Shown here: in pieces, positions 41,096-50,693 of the stretch
Layout of the letters: every line of letters starts with the position of its first letter
Numbering within the stretch: the first letter of the stretch is position 1
Origin: Clostridiales bacterium
GTDB taxonomy: Bacteria > Bacillota > Clostridia > Oscillospirales > Acutalibacteraceae
NCBI GenBank assembly: GCA_024684435.1
Contig: JAIKWV010000020.1
Span: forward strand, 48,119-112,118
Length of the DNA: 64,000 nt
Reading direction: 5' to 3'
The notes under the pieces: model-generated
What the model was told of the DNA's origin: nothing
The model's input: the letters and a program-made list of their open reading frames with translations, nothing else
The model's database searches: none
Program-made: the position numbers and the translations under genes

Positions 41096-41125
41096 GAGCT
41101 GCGTAATTTTGCGCGGCTCTTTTTT
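41096..41125 (+). terminator. Intrinsic terminator
   Basis: GAGCTGCG (41096-41103) pairs with CGCGGCTC (41112-41119), including one T-G pair, followed by TTTTTT. Confidence 0.85.
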
Positions 41126-41185
41126 ATTGCATAAATACAACCCGCGCTTCTGCACGGGCTGTGTAAGTGCTTTATCCGTCTGCTG

Positions 41186-41755
41186 TCAATATGTATTGCT
41201 GCATACCTCTTTTATCTTTTCCTGCAGTTTCAGAAAATCCTCAAAGGCCTCCGGCTTTTGCCGGGGGTTTCTCAGCAGGGCGGCGGGGTGGAATGTGCCC
41301 ATCATTATTACGCCCTTCTTTTCGAAAAATTCCCCGTGTTGCTTTGTGACCTTGAAGTCTTCGTCAATAAGCTTTTGGGCGGATATCCTGCCCAGACAGA
41401 CGATAATCTTCGGGTGCATAAGGCGCACCTGTTCCCGGAGCCAGCCTATGCAGGCGTCCTGTTCCTCGGGAAGGGGGTCTCTGTTTTTCGGCGGACGGCA
41501 CTTGACCATGTTGGCGATGTATATGTTCTTTTTGCGGTCAAGATCCACCGCGTCCAGAAACTTGTCCAGCAGCTGACCGCCTCTGCCCACAAATGGTTCT
41601 CCCTGAAGATCCTCATTTTCACCGGGACCTTCGCCTATAAACAGTACCTCCGCCTTTTCGTTGCCTGTGCCGAAGACAAGGTTCGTCCTTGTTTCACAGA
41701 GCCCGCATTTGCGGCAGTCCATGCAGGCGGCTTTTAATTCTTCCCAGGTGTTCAT
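41186..41755 (-). CDS. Type 4 uracil-DNA glycosylase (iron-sulfur)
   Basis: 189 aa. It removes uracil from DNA. Cysteines CMDCRKCGLCETR at the N-terminus, with CRPPKNRDPLPEE and CIGW later, supply the iron-sulfur ligands of family 4. VLFIGEGPGENEDLQGEPFV is motif 1 with the catalytic region. IYIANMVKCRPP and the C-terminal TFHPAALLRNPRQKP motif 2 complete it. Its ATG overlaps the glgA stop by 4 bp, so this repair gene is translated from the glycogen operon, an unexpected partner. It is related to family-4 UDG-like fusions but stands as a single domain here. Confidence 0.9.
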   Translation of the reverse strand: MNTWEELKAACMDCRKCGLCETRTNLVFGTGNEKAEVLFIGEGPGENEDLQGEPFVGRGGQLLDKFLDAVDLDRKKNIYIANMVKCRPPKNRDPLPEEQDACIGWLREQVRLMHPKIIVCLGRISAQKLIDEDFKVTKQHGEFFEKKGVIMMGTFHPAALLRNPRQKPEAFEDFLKLQEKIKEVCSNTY

Positions 41756-43179
41756 ATGTTTTTCAGCAGTCCTTTATACATTTTGATATATTCGTTGGCG
41801 GAACGACCCCAGCTGAAGTCGCAGAGCATGGCTCTCTCAGTGAGTATGCGCCAGCCCTCTTTGTTCTTATAGCCTTCAATGGCGCGGCGGATAGCGTGGA
41901 GCATATCGTGGGCGTTGTAGTTTTCAAATACAAAGCCGTTGCCCTCGCCTGTGCCGCTGTCGGTGACGGAGTCTTTTAAACCGCCGGTCTGACGGACGAT
42001 GGGAATGGCGCCGTAGCGGAGAGCCACCATCTGAGCCAGACCGCAGGGCTCGCTCTTTGATGGCATAAGGAAAATATCCGAACCGGCGTATATCTGGCGG
42101 GCAAGATCGGGGACAAAGCCGATATATACGCCCACCTTGCCGGGATAACGCGCCGCCATATCGTTGAAGAAGCTCTCATACTGCCACTCGCCTGAGCCAA
42201 GAACGGCAAACTGAACGTCCTCCGTGTTTACTATCTCCTCAAATACAGCCTTGATAAGATCAAAGCCCTTGTGGGAGACCAGACGGGAAACTATGCCGAT
42301 AACCGGCACGTCCGGTCTGACTTCAAGTCCCATTTTTTCCTGGAGCGCCTTTTTATCAACAGCCTTGTTCGCCGGCTCCTCCGCGGAGTAGTTGGCGGCA
42401 ATGGCCTTGTCCGCGGCGGGGTCATAGCTCTGGGTGTCTATTCCGTTGAGGATGCCTCTTAGCTTGTAGCTGCGCTGATTGAGGATATTGTCAAGACCGT
42501 GGCTGAACCAGGGGTCAAGTATCTCTTTTGCGTATGTGGGGCTTACGGTGCTGACGATATTGGCGCACTCTATGCCGCCCTTCATGAGATTTATATCGCC
42601 GTCGTGGTCAAGCAGGGAGGCAAAGCCGGATTCAATGCCCAAAACGTCGTTGAGTACGCCGTAGCCGTACACGCCCTGATACTGTATGTTGTGGATGGTG
42701 AAGACGGTCTTTATATTCTCAAAGCCCTCCCTGTTCGCATACATGGTGTGATAGTACACGGGAACAAGGGCTGTCTGCCAGTCGTTGCAGTGGATGATGT
42801 CGGGCTTGAACTCGATGTAGGGGATGATCTCCAGCACTGCTCTTGAGAAGAAGGCGAATCTTTCCGCGTCATCATAGTGACCGTACATGCCCTCGCGTTT
42901 GAAGTAGTATTGGTTATCAATAAGATAATATATAACTCCGTCGCATTTCGCCTCAAATATACCGCAGTACTGACGGCGCCACGCCACAGGCACGGTGATA
43001 TGAGTGATAAATTTCATGGAGTCCTTTAATTCCTGTTTTATGGAATCATAGAGGGGCATAACGACTCTGCATCCGATAAGTCTTTTCCTAAGAGCCTTGG
43101 GCAGAGAGCCTGCCACCTCGCCCAGTCCGCCGCTGGCGGCAAAGGGTAATGCTTCGCTTGCTGCATATAAAACCTTCAT
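41752..43179 (-). CDS. glgA: Glycogen synthase (ADP-glucose type)
   Basis: 475 aa, GT5 family. KVLYAASEALPFAASGGLGE has the KxGGL-type substrate motif. DIIHCNDWQTALVPVYYHTM holds the acceptor-side HxWQ. FTIHNIQYQGVYGYGVL and GIVSRLVSHKGFDLI form the donor domain, and IFLMPSKSEPCGLAQMVALR, then YGAIPIVRQTGGLKD, are the C-terminal catalytic blocks with Glu and the phosphate site. It elongates alpha-1,4 glucan from ADP-glucose supplied by the upstream glgC/glgD. It is fourth in glgB-glgC-glgD-glgA. Confidence 0.97.
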   Translation of the reverse strand: MKVLYAASEALPFAASGGLGEVAGSLPKALRKRLIGCRVVMPLYDSIKQELKDSMKFITHITVPVAWRRQYCGIFEAKCDGVIYYLIDNQYYFKREGMYGHYDDAERFAFFSRAVLEIIPYIEFKPDIIHCNDWQTALVPVYYHTMYANREGFENIKTVFTIHNIQYQGVYGYGVLNDVLGIESGFASLLDHDGDINLMKGGIECANIVSTVSPTYAKEILDPWFSHGLDNILNQRSYKLRGILNGIDTQSYDPAADKAIAANYSAEEPANKAVDKKALQEKMGLEVRPDVPVIGIVSRLVSHKGFDLIKAVFEEIVNTEDVQFAVLGSGEWQYESFFNDMAARYPGKVGVYIGFVPDLARQIYAGSDIFLMPSKSEPCGLAQMVALRYGAIPIVRQTGGLKDSVTDSGTGEGNGFVFENYNAHDMLHAIRRAIEGYKNKEGWRILTERAMLCDFSWGRSANEYIKMYKGLLKNI

Positions 43180-43209
43180 AATTTTTACCTGTCCTTCTAT
43201 ATTTTTAAA

Positions 43210-44325
43210 TCAAACGGTGATATTCTTGCCAACGTAGACGGGATAATCCAAAGCGCCGCAAAGGACTTTGCCGGGCTTCAAAGTAACGCCCTTGTCAAAA
43301 ATGACGTTCTCCGCCCTTGCGCCTTCTCCGATATAGCTGTCCTGCATTATGATGCTGTTCCTGACAACGGCGTTCTTTGAGACGACAACGTCCCTGAACA
43401 GGATGCAGTTTTCAACCGTTCCGTAGATCTTGCAGCCGTCCGCCACAAGGGAATTGCCCACGTTTGAACCAAGGGCATAGAAGGCGGATTCATTGTCGCG
43501 CACCTTTGTGTAAACGGGGCGTTCGGGATGGAAAAGCGCCTTGCGGTTATCCTTGTCAAGAAGCTCAAGACTGATGTTGAAATAGCTCTGGAGGCTGTCG
43601 ATGACCCGTACAAAATCAGCGACTTCATAACCGTATATCTTCAGCTTTTCAAGGTTGCGTCCTATAACGTCACGGAGAAAGCTGGTACAGCCCATGCTGT
43701 TTGCCTCGTTTATAAGGCGTTCCAGCAGACTGCGCCTTAAAACATATATGTTAAGCGAATAATCCGATTCCTCGGAGCTGATGTTTGCGAGGGGGGCGCT
43801 GATGATCCTGCCGCTTCCGTCCAGCTCAAAGGTCACCGGATCGGTGGCGGGCGTCTTACCGTGATGATAAGCTATGGTAATGTCCGCGCCGCTTTCAATG
43901 TGAGCGTGGAAAAATTTGCCTAGATCTATGTTGCACAGCACGTTGCAGTCGCACATGACAACATAGTCCTCCTTGGAATTTCTGATAAAGTCAAGCGTTC
44001 CCGTAAGGGCTTCGATCCTGTTGTTGTATGCCTTGTGGGAATCCGCATTTGAAAATGGCGGCAGGATGAACATGCCGTCCTTCTTCCTTGACAGATCCCA
44101 GGATTTGCCTGTACCCAGGTGATCCATAAGGGATCTGTAATTGTTCTTGGTTATGACGCCGACCTTTGTTATGCCGCTGTTTACCATTTCAGACAGGGCA
44201 AAGTCGATGAGCCTGTAACGTCCGCCGAAGGGTACCGAACCCATGGTGCGCAGAGCGGTGAGCTCAGACAGAGCTGAATCGTAGGCGTTTGAATAGATTA
44301 TACCGACTATATTATTAACTCTCAT
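43210..44325 (-). CDS. glgD: ADP-glucose pyrophosphorylase regulatory-type subunit
   Basis: 371 aa. NNIVGIIYSNAYDSALSELT replaces the GGxGxRL phosphate loop of GlgC. SVPFGGRYRLIDFALSEMVN and the C-terminal hexapeptide repeats (NSLVADGCKIYGTVENCILF) are kept. This is the GlgD paralogue found in Firmicutes, which forms a mixed enzyme with GlgC. Its degenerate nucleotide loop argues for a regulatory role. It lies 21 bp after glgC and 30 bp before glgA on one transcript. Confidence 0.94.
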   Translation of the reverse strand: MRVNNIVGIIYSNAYDSALSELTALRTMGSVPFGGRYRLIDFALSEMVNSGITKVGVITKNNYRSLMDHLGTGKSWDLSRKKDGMFILPPFSNADSHKAYNNRIEALTGTLDFIRNSKEDYVVMCDCNVLCNIDLGKFFHAHIESGADITIAYHHGKTPATDPVTFELDGSGRIISAPLANISSEESDYSLNIYVLRRSLLERLINEANSMGCTSFLRDVIGRNLEKLKIYGYEVADFVRVIDSLQSYFNISLELLDKDNRKALFHPERPVYTKVRDNESAFYALGSNVGNSLVADGCKIYGTVENCILFRDVVVSKNAVVRNSIIMQDSYIGEGARAENVIFDKGVTLKPGKVLCGALDYPVYVGKNITV

Positions 44326-44346
44326 TGTCTTTCGTTCCTTTCCTGC

Positions 44347-45564
44347 TTATTCGACAGCCGACGGTTCAACGTCTTTGTCGGTCATGGTGTTGGCTTTGAT
44401 TTTAACGCCTTTGCCGATATGGACGTTTTCACCCACAACGGCAACGCCCCATTCTCCGGGTTTTGTGTCCTCGGGACACTGACCAACCACTGCGTTTTCG
44501 TCAATAACGGTATTTTCGGCAACTATTGAATACTGTACCACCGCACCCTTTTTGATGACCGCGCCGGGCATTACGATGGAATACTGTACCAGAGCGCCTT
44601 CCTCGACTGTCACATTTGCGAACATCACCGAAAAGTCCACCGTGCCTTCAATTTCGCAGCCCTCTGTTATCATTGAGTTCTGAATGGTCGCCTCCGGTGA
44701 GATATAATGGGGAGGAAGGGACGGGTTGCGCGAATATATCCTCCAGGAATCATCGCTGAGATCAAGACCGATCTTGGGATTTAGCAGGTCAAGATTGGCG
44801 TCCCAAAGGCTGCCTATCGTACCCACGTCTTTCCAGTATCCGTCGAACTGATAGGCGAACATACGCTGACCGTCGCCGTGCATGGCGGGGATAACGTCCT
44901 TGCCGAAGTCGTTGCTGGAGCCTTCCTTGTTCTCGTCGTCAATAAGATACTGACGGAGCTTTTTCCAGGTGAACACATAAACGCCCATGGAAGCCTTGTT
45001 GCTTCTGGGATTCTTGGGTTTCTCCTCAAACTCTGAAATGGAGCCGTCCTCGTTGAGTATCATAAGGCCGAAGCGTGATGCTTCCTCCCAGGGTACCTCG
45101 AGCATCGCAATGGTGCAGTCCGCCTGTTTTTCCTTGTGAAAGGTGATCATTTTGGAGTAGTCCATTTTATATATATGATCTCCGGAGAGTACCAGTACAT
45201 ACTCCGGGTCATATCTGTCGATGAAGTTTATATTCTGATATATAGCGTTTGCCGTGCCCTTGTACCACTCGCTGCCCTTTATCTGCTGATAGGGAGAGAG
45301 AATGTGCACGCCGCCGTTGGTCCTGTCCAGATCCCAGGGCTGACCATTGCCGATATAGTCATTGAGCACAAGGGGCTGATACTGGGTAAGCACACCCACG
45401 GTGTATATACCGGAGTTTACGCAATTGGAAAGGGGAAAGTCGATTATCCGGTATTTGCCGCCGTAGGGTACTGCAGGTTTTGCGATGTTTTTTGTAAGTA
45501 TGCCCAGTCGGCTGCCCTGACCGCCGGCAAGAAGCATAGCAACACACTCTGTTTTTTTAGCCAT
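44347..45564 (-). CDS. glgC: Glucose-1-phosphate adenylyltransferase, catalytic subunit
   Basis: 405 aa. [20 protein letters not shown] is the intact nucleotide-binding loop. [20 protein letters not shown] follows. [18 protein letters not shown] holds the metal aspartate, and [20 protein letters not shown] the sugar-phosphate site. The C-terminal beta-helix runs from [20 protein letters not shown]. It makes ADP-glucose from ATP and glucose 1-phosphate. It lies between glgB and glgD, 33 bp after glgB, with GGGAGG as ribosome site. Confidence 0.97.
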   Translation of the reverse strand: MAKKTECVAMLLAGGQGSRLGILTKNIAKPAVPYGGKYRIIDFPLSNCVNSGIYTVGVLTQYQPLVLNDYIGNGQPWDLDRTNGGVHILSPYQQIKGSEWYKGTANAIYQNINFIDRYDPEYVLVLSGDHIYKMDYSKMITFHKEKQADCTIAMLEVPWEEASRFGLMILNEDGSISEFEEKPKNPRSNKASMGVYVFTWKKLRQYLIDDENKEGSSNDFGKDVIPAMHGDGQRMFAYQFDGYWKDVGTIGSLWDANLDLLNPKIGLDLSDDSWRIYSRNPSLPPHYISPEATIQNSMITEGCEIEGTVDFSVMFANVTVEEGALVQYSIVMPGAVIKKGAVVQYSIVAENTVIDENAVVGQCPEDTKPGEWGVAVVGENVHIGKGVKIKANTMTDKDVEPSAVE

Positions 45565-45597
45565 AAAATATGATCCTCCCTTATATGTGATTGAGTT

Positions 45598-47553
45598 TTA
45601 ATCTTCAGCTTTATTTTTTAGTTTTCTGCCTCTGCGGGCAGGGGGCGCGGTAAACTTCAGGTAAACAGCGCTCAGACCCGGAAGGTCAAGGGAAAGACTG
45701 TTGTCGAATCCGTGGGTGCTGTTTTTAAAAGACTTTATCTTGCCCTTGCTGCCTGTACCCGTGCCGCCGAATTCCTCACTGTCCGAGGAAAAGACAACCT
45801 CGTAGGTGCCCGGCCGGGGCGCGCCGATAACGTAGTTTTTCCGCATATTGACCGTGAAATTGAATACCGCGACGATCTCGCCGCCCTGTTTGTCCATCCT
45901 GCGGAAGGCTATTACCGAATTGTCGGAATCATCGTTTGTGATCCACTGGAAGCCCGCCCAGTCATAATCTATCTCCCAAAGTGGAGAATTGTCACGGTAG
46001 AATTTGTTGAGCGCCTTTGTATATTCCCTGAGCTGACGGTGCTTTTCGTAATCGAGAAGCATCCAGTCAAGCCCTTGCTTGTAGTTCCACTCTATGAACT
46101 GTCCGAATTCCTGACCCATGAACAGCAGTTTCTTGCCGGGATGAGCCATCATGTAGCCGAGGCAGGAGCGGACTCCGGCAAATTTTTCTTCATAGTTACC
46201 GGGCATTTTGCTTATGAGCGAGCATTTGCCGTGGACGACCTCGTCATGGGATATCGGCAATATAAAATTCTCCGAAAACGCATAGAAGAAAGAGAAGGTA
46301 AGACAACTGTGGTTGAATTTCCTGTATATCCCGTCAAGGGAGAAGTACCGCAGGCAGTCGTTCATCCAGCCCATGTTCCATTTGTAGTTGAAGCCCAGTC
46401 CGCCGGAATCCACGGGCTTTGTCACCATGGGCCAGGCGGTGCTTTCCTCGGCGATCATCATAACGTCTTCATGTTCTCTGAAAACAAGGGTGTTGAGCTT
46501 GTTGAAGAAACTTATCGCCTCTAAATTTTCACGACCGCCGTAAATGTTGGGCAGCCACTCACCGTCCTGCCTGCCGTAATCCAGATAAAGCATGGAGGCC
46601 ACGGCGTCTATGCGCAGACCGTCGGCGTGGTATTTATCTATCCAGAACATGGCGCTGGAGGTAAGAAAGCTGACAACTTCGTTCCTGCCGTAGTCAAAGA
46701 CCCTTGTGCCCCATTGCAGGTGTTCTCCTCGGGCAAAGTCGCTGTACTCGTAGCAGGGTTCGCCGTCAAATTCATAAAGCCCGAAGGCGTCTTTTGGAAA
46801 ATGAGCCGGGACCCAGTCAAGGATAACTCCCAGACCGGCGTTGTGACAGCGGTCGATGAAGTACATGAAATCCGCGGGCTCGCCGTACCTTGAGGTGGGG
46901 GCAAAATAACCTGTCGCCTGATATCCCCAGGAGCCGTCAAAGGGATGCTCGTTGACTGGCATCAGCTCAATGTGGGTATAGCCCATATCCAGAACATAGT
47001 CTATAAGCTCATCCGCAAGCTCACGGTAGGAGAGAAAATTGCCGTCCTCGTGAAGCTTCCATGATCCGGCGTGGACTTCATAGATGTTGACCGGGGAGTC
47101 GTAGGTCTTTGCCTGACTTCTCTTTTCCATCCATTCGCCGTCTGTCCATTGATAATTGCCTATGTCGTAAAATTTGGACGCCGTGCCGGGACGGGTCTCG
47201 GCATGGAAGGCATAGGGATCGGCCTTGTATATCTGTCTGCCGTCCGCGGCGGTTATGCAGAATTTATACAGGTCAAACTGTTTGATCGAGGGCAGGATCG
47301 CTTCCCACAGTCCCTGATCGTTTATTTTGTTCATGGGGCAGGCGTAGGGATCCCAGTTGTTGAAATCCCCGACAACGCTTACGGTTTTGGCGTGGGGAGC
47401 CCATGTGCGGAAGACTGTTTCATCCCCGCCGGGTATCCGATGCGCGCCCATATATTCGTATGCCTTTATGTTGTTGCCCTGATGGAACAGGTAAATAGGC
47501 ACATCGTAATGCTCCATGCTTTTATTCATCCCTTCTTTTGACATGAATACCAT
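45598..47553 (-). CDS. glgB: 1,4-alpha-glucan branching enzyme
   Basis: 651 aa, GH13. A CBM48 N-terminal domain is present (FRTWAPHAKTVSVVGDFNNW). The catalytic barrel has YTHIELMPVNEHPFDGSWGY, DGLRIDAVASMLYLDY with the nucleophile Asp, MMIAEESTAWP with the acid Glu, and ILPISHDEVVHGKCSL with the transition-state Asp. It makes alpha-1,6 branches in glycogen. It is first of glgBCDA. The exact start is unsure: ATG 47553, 47544, 47529 and 47517 are all in frame and none has a good ribosome site. The basic C-terminal tail (RRGRKLKNK) is unusual. Confidence 0.95.
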   Translation of the reverse strand: MVFMSKEGMNKSMEHYDVPIYLFHQGNNIKAYEYMGAHRIPGGDETVFRTWAPHAKTVSVVGDFNNWDPYACPMNKINDQGLWEAILPSIKQFDLYKFCITAADGRQIYKADPYAFHAETRPGTASKFYDIGNYQWTDGEWMEKRSQAKTYDSPVNIYEVHAGSWKLHEDGNFLSYRELADELIDYVLDMGYTHIELMPVNEHPFDGSWGYQATGYFAPTSRYGEPADFMYFIDRCHNAGLGVILDWVPAHFPKDAFGLYEFDGEPCYEYSDFARGEHLQWGTRVFDYGRNEVVSFLTSSAMFWIDKYHADGLRIDAVASMLYLDYGRQDGEWLPNIYGGRENLEAISFFNKLNTLVFREHEDVMMIAEESTAWPMVTKPVDSGGLGFNYKWNMGWMNDCLRYFSLDGIYRKFNHSCLTFSFFYAFSENFILPISHDEVVHGKCSLISKMPGNYEEKFAGVRSCLGYMMAHPGKKLLFMGQEFGQFIEWNYKQGLDWMLLDYEKHRQLREYTKALNKFYRDNSPLWEIDYDWAGFQWITNDDSDNSVIAFRRMDKQGGEIVAVFNFTVNMRKNYVIGAPRPGTYEVVFSSDSEEFGGTGTGSKGKIKSFKNSTHGFDNSLSLDLPGLSAVYLKFTAPPARRGRKLKNKAED

Positions 47554-47748
47554 AATATCGCTATTTTACAAATAACAACATATCTATTATAACAACCTTT
47601 AAAATAATTATCAAGAGTTTTTGACTATTTTATTCAAATATTTTTTATTTGAAATATCCGTTTTTGGCTATTTTGTTAGAAGATTTATAGGGGACATTTG
47701 TTCCGTAATTTTTATCGGAATTTATTTGCAAAATCAGCAGATATAACC
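47554..47748. other. AT-rich upstream region of glgB
   Basis: About 195 bases of AT-rich DNA before glgB, expected to hold its promoter on the minus strand. I see no ORF or RNA gene and no hexamer pair that stands out. Confidence 0.5.
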
Positions 47749-47789
47749 AAAAAAGCCGTATCGCGGGGCTTAAAAGCCCCGGATACGGC
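47749..47789 (-). terminator. Second intrinsic terminator downstream of folA
   Basis: GCCGTATC...GGGGCTT/AAGCCCC...ATACGGC hairpin (47755-47789), with TTTTTT following on the minus strand (plus 47749-47754). It backs up the first terminator and protects the glgB promoter. Confidence 0.82.
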
Positions 47790-47823
47790 GGCTTCACGGT
47801 TGCCGGGTCCTCAATGGAAAGGC

Positions 47824-47858
47824 AAAAAACAGGCTCCATTGTTTGAATGGAACCTGTT
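47824..47858 (-). terminator. Intrinsic terminator of the thyA-folA operon
   Basis: AACAGGCTCCATT (47828-47840) pairs with AATGGAACCTGTT (47846-47858) with one mismatch; TTTTTT follows on the minus strand. It lies 11 bases past the folA stop. Confidence 0.9.
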
Positions 47859-47868
47859 ATCCGTACTG

Positions 47869-48372
47869 TTATGCAAAATTTTTATTTTTTACATAAGTCA
47901 CATATTTAAACTTTGTGCCATTGTGTTCGTTGATCTCCGATTCCTCGGCTATCTCCCATTTGGGATCTTCGTCAAGATTCGGGAAGAATTTGTCCGGAGC
48001 CTCACCGGCGCTTTGTATTTTTGTGATATAAGCTTCGCTGCAATAGTCCAACAGAAGCCGGTACACCATTGCGCCGCCTATAACAAAGACCTTGTCACTG
48101 TCATAATTTTTCAGCTCCTCCAACAGAGCCTCAAGGGAACCGCACATGACAGCTCCTTCAACGTTTACCGAGGGGTCGTCGCACAAAACTATATTCGTTC
48201 TGTTGGGGAGGGGTCTGCTGCCGGGAAATGACAGCAGGGTATTGTAGCCCATGACCACGGTGTTCCCTGTGGTAAAGGCTTTGAATCTCTTCATATCTTC
48301 CGGGATGCGGAACAGCAGCTCGTTGCCGCTGCCGATTGCCCAGTTGTTGTCTACGGCGACTATCAGCTTCAT
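47869..48372 (-). CDS. folA: Dihydrofolate reductase
   Basis: 167 aa. It reduces dihydrofolate with NADPH, regenerating the cofactor used up by thymidylate synthase. MKLIVAVDNNWAIGSGNELL, then FRIPEDMKRFKAFTTGNTVV, is the N-terminal pattern with the catalytic acid in PEDM. GYNTLLSFPGSRPLPNRTN and KVFVIGGAMVYRLLLDYCSE hold the cofactor sites, and LDEDPKWE is near the end. It is 12 bp after thyA, the usual pairing. Confidence 0.96.
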   Translation of the reverse strand: MKLIVAVDNNWAIGSGNELLFRIPEDMKRFKAFTTGNTVVMGYNTLLSFPGSRPLPNRTNIVLCDDPSVNVEGAVMCGSLEALLEELKNYDSDKVFVIGGAMVYRLLLDYCSEAYITKIQSAGEAPDKFFPNLDEDPKWEIAEESEINEHNGTKFKYVTYVKNKNFA

Positions 48373-48384
48373 TTCAAACTCTCC

Positions 48385-49215
48385 TTATACTGCAACGGGG
48401 ATCTTTGTGTTGAACTCGTGATATTGGTAGTTTTCAAGGCTTACGCTGTCCTTGGTGAACTTATAAAAATCGGTTATGCCCGTGTCGATCTTAAACGTGG
48501 GAGCGGGGAAGGGTTCACGGGTTATAAGCTCCTTTACAAGCGGGATGTGACGGTCGTAGATATGAGCGTCCGCTACAACGTGAACAAGCTCGCCCACTTT
48601 AAGACCGCTTACCTGAGCAAACATATGGAGCAGTACGGCGTACTGGCATACGTTCCAGTTGTTTGCCACCAGCATATCCTGAGAACGCTGGTTGAGGATG
48701 CCGTTGAGCTTGCCTTCGGTCACATTGAAGGTCATGCTGTAGGCGCAGGGGTAGAGGTGCATTTCATGGAGATCCTGATGCACATAGATGTTTGTCATGA
48801 TCCTGCGGCTGATGGGGTTGTTCTTAAGGTCATAGAGCACCCTGTCCACCTGATCGAATTCTCCCTCGGGATACTGGTGCTTGACCCCCAGCTGATAGCC
48901 GTAAGCCTTGCCTATTGAGCCGGTCTCGTCCGCCCATGAATCCCAGATCCTGCTGCCCAGCTCGTTTATGTTGTTGGACTTTTTCTGCCATATCCAGAGT
49001 ATCTCGTCAACAGCGGATTTGAAAGCTGTTCTGCGCAGGGTCATTGCCGGAAATTCCTTTGAGAGATCATATCTTGTGACCATGGCGAATTTTTTGACGG
49101 TATGGGCGGGAGTGCCGTCCTCCCATTTGGGACGCACGTTATAATCCTTGTCGCTGAATCCGTTTTCGAGAATATCCCTGCAATTCTCAATAAAGCATTT
49201 GTCCGCATAGCTCAT
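48385..49215 (-). CDS. thyA: Thymidylate synthase
   Basis: 276 aa. It makes dTMP from dUMP and methylenetetrahydrofolate. The active-site cysteine is in HLYPCAYSMTFNV. The dUMP-binding block is NGILNQRSQDMLVANNWNVC, with VHVVADAHIYDRH at the end. The N-terminal half has LRRTAFKSAVDEILWIWQKK and SIGKAYGYQLG. It is a classical folate-dependent ThyA of slightly over 260 residues. It sits between the DUF4097 gene and folA, and its product dihydrofolate is the substrate of folA. Confidence 0.97.
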   Translation of the reverse strand: MSYADKCFIENCRDILENGFSDKDYNVRPKWEDGTPAHTVKKFAMVTRYDLSKEFPAMTLRRTAFKSAVDEILWIWQKKSNNINELGSRIWDSWADETGSIGKAYGYQLGVKHQYPEGEFDQVDRVLYDLKNNPISRRIMTNIYVHQDLHEMHLYPCAYSMTFNVTEGKLNGILNQRSQDMLVANNWNVCQYAVLLHMFAQVSGLKVGELVHVVADAHIYDRHIPLVKELITREPFPAPTFKIDTGITDFYKFTKDSVSLENYQYHEFNTKIPVAV

Positions 49216-49245
49216 GATGCAACACCTCTTTCTGCTTTTGATAAG

Positions 49246-50133
49246 TTATTGTTCTGAAAATACAACGTTTATTGTACCTGTTTCGGTCTCTGTTTTAAGG
49301 GTACCCTTTGCCCTTCTTGTGCCCTCGGGAACATTGATAGTGCCCTTGTTGGGGGTGGTTTTCATAAAGTAGTCGTCGCTTTTGCCCAAAACGTATGCGT
49401 CCATGGTACCGCTTACGGTCTTGAGATCAAAATATTCCGCCGTAAGGTTTAAGGCTTTTACATTGCCGTCCACGGATTCCATCTGAAGCTTGTCGGCGAC
49501 CTCAAATTTATCCAGCTGAGTTGTGCCGTTTTCGCTCTTTATATATGCGTTGCCGCACATGATGTCGGTGCAGTTGATGTCGCCTACAGAGGAAATAGCG
49601 CCGAATTTTGACACGGTGATTATATCGTCTGCGGTTATGCTGCCGTTGACGGAGGTCATGGAGAGCAGGGTGATTAGCTTTAAACCGCTTGCGGTAACGT
49701 TTCCGTCCGTGGTGGAAACGTTTATCGCTCCCTTGTAGTCCGAAGGTATGCTGAGGTAAAGGGTGGTATCACGGTCGACCTTGAGAAAATCCATCTTTGA
49801 CTGGGTGCTTTTTTCAAGGGTATAATTCAGCTGCAATACGCCGTCTTCAATGTCATCGAACAGCTCATATTTACCGAAATTATCCTCATAATATCGCAGA
49901 TGTATTTGATTGTCCGGGGACACCTTGACCTGTATGTCGTTGAGGGAGACCTTTATGAAAATGAGCTGGAGCTTGTCGCCCTCCGGCAGATCGTAGTCCT
50001 TCTCCGTATAAACCGTTTTAAAGGTCTTGTGCGCCGGGTCAAAATTCATTTTTAAAAACAGTATGCCGAATATAAGCGACAGAATTCCGATAACGACGAG
50101 AACGATTATCAGCGTTTTCTTGAATTTACTCAT
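49246..50133 (-). CDS. Membrane-anchored DUF4097-type beta-helix protein
   Basis: 295 aa from ATG 50133. The N-terminal helix (TLIIVLVVIGILSLIFGILF) anchors it. The rest is a right-handed beta-solenoid-like repeat with rungs such as INVSTTDGNVTASGLKLITL, LSMTSVNGSITADDIITVSK and AISSVGDINCTDIMCGNAY, which is the DUF4097 pattern. DUF4097 proteins often go with envelope stress or ECF-type regulation, but no function is known to me. Its stop lies 30 bp before thyA, with a phosphoesterase upstream, so it shares an operon with nucleotide genes. Confidence 0.8.
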   Translation of the reverse strand: MSKFKKTLIIVLVVIGILSLIFGILFLKMNFDPAHKTFKTVYTEKDYDLPEGDKLQLIFIKVSLNDIQVKVSPDNQIHLRYYEDNFGKYELFDDIEDGVLQLNYTLEKSTQSKMDFLKVDRDTTLYLSIPSDYKGAINVSTTDGNVTASGLKLITLLSMTSVNGSITADDIITVSKFGAISSVGDINCTDIMCGNAYIKSENGTTQLDKFEVADKLQMESVDGNVKALNLTAEYFDLKTVSGTMDAYVLGKSDDYFMKTTPNKGTINVPEGTRRAKGTLKTETETGTINVVFSEQ

Positions 50134-50170
50134 ATTAAAAACACCGTCCAAAACAGATTTTATTTTAATA

Positions 50171-50635
50171 TCATTCGGGAAGTCTCAGTTTGATGCAGTT
50201 TATTCCCGAGGGATTTATGTCTATAACTCCGTATCTGCCGTCCCTTATACTGCCGGGATTAAACAGATGAAGACCGTTGACGTATTCGTAGTCCTGTATA
50301 TGGGTATGACCGTAAAGGGCTATATCGGCTCCGGCCTTGAGGGCGTCAAACATAAGCCGCTCGGTACCGTACTTTACCATCTGTCTGTGCCCGTGGGTAC
50401 AGAAGATCTTTACGCCCTCGCAGGGAATGAGCCGCGTTTCCGGGTTGAGGCGTGAAAAATCGCAGTTTCCGCCGACACAGACGATGGGCTTATGCGGAAA
50501 AAGCCTGCACATCTGATCAATATCGTTTTCTCCGTCCCCGAGAAAAACTATTATATCTGCCGAGGGCTGCGCCTCTATGGCGGACTGCAAAGAAAAGACA
50601 TCCCGGTGGGAATCAGAAAGAGCAAGTATACGCAA
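50171..50635 (-). CDS. YfcE-like metallophosphoesterase
   Basis: 154 aa. A TTG start at 50635 is chosen because AAGGGAGAG lies six bases upstream, giving (M)RILALSDSHRDVFSL. Metal ligands are in ALSDSHRD, VFLGDGENDI, CVGGNCDF, FCTHGHRQMV and LYGHTHIQ, the YfcE/MJ0936 pattern. Members hydrolyse phosphodiesters or nucleotides in vitro. The end NPGSIRDGRYGVIDI is conserved. It appears to be the first gene of the minus-strand operon with DUF4097, thyA and folA, and is divergent from the small genes at 50.7 kb. Confidence 0.88.
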   Translation of the reverse strand: MRILALSDSHRDVFSLQSAIEAQPSADIIVFLGDGENDIDQMCRLFPHKPIVCVGGNCDFSRLNPETRLIPCEGVKIFCTHGHRQMVKYGTERLMFDALKAGADIALYGHTHIQDYEYVNGLHLFNPGSIRDGRYGVIDINPSGINCIKLRLPE

Positions 50636-50693
50636 GCATATCTCTCCCTTATAATTCATATGTATATATTAACAGATTGGGAGCGTGATTTCA

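Noticed and set aside
45712..46524. Plus-strand ORF of 270 codons opposite glgB
   Set aside because: Antisense shadow of glgB, with no ribosome site or domain.
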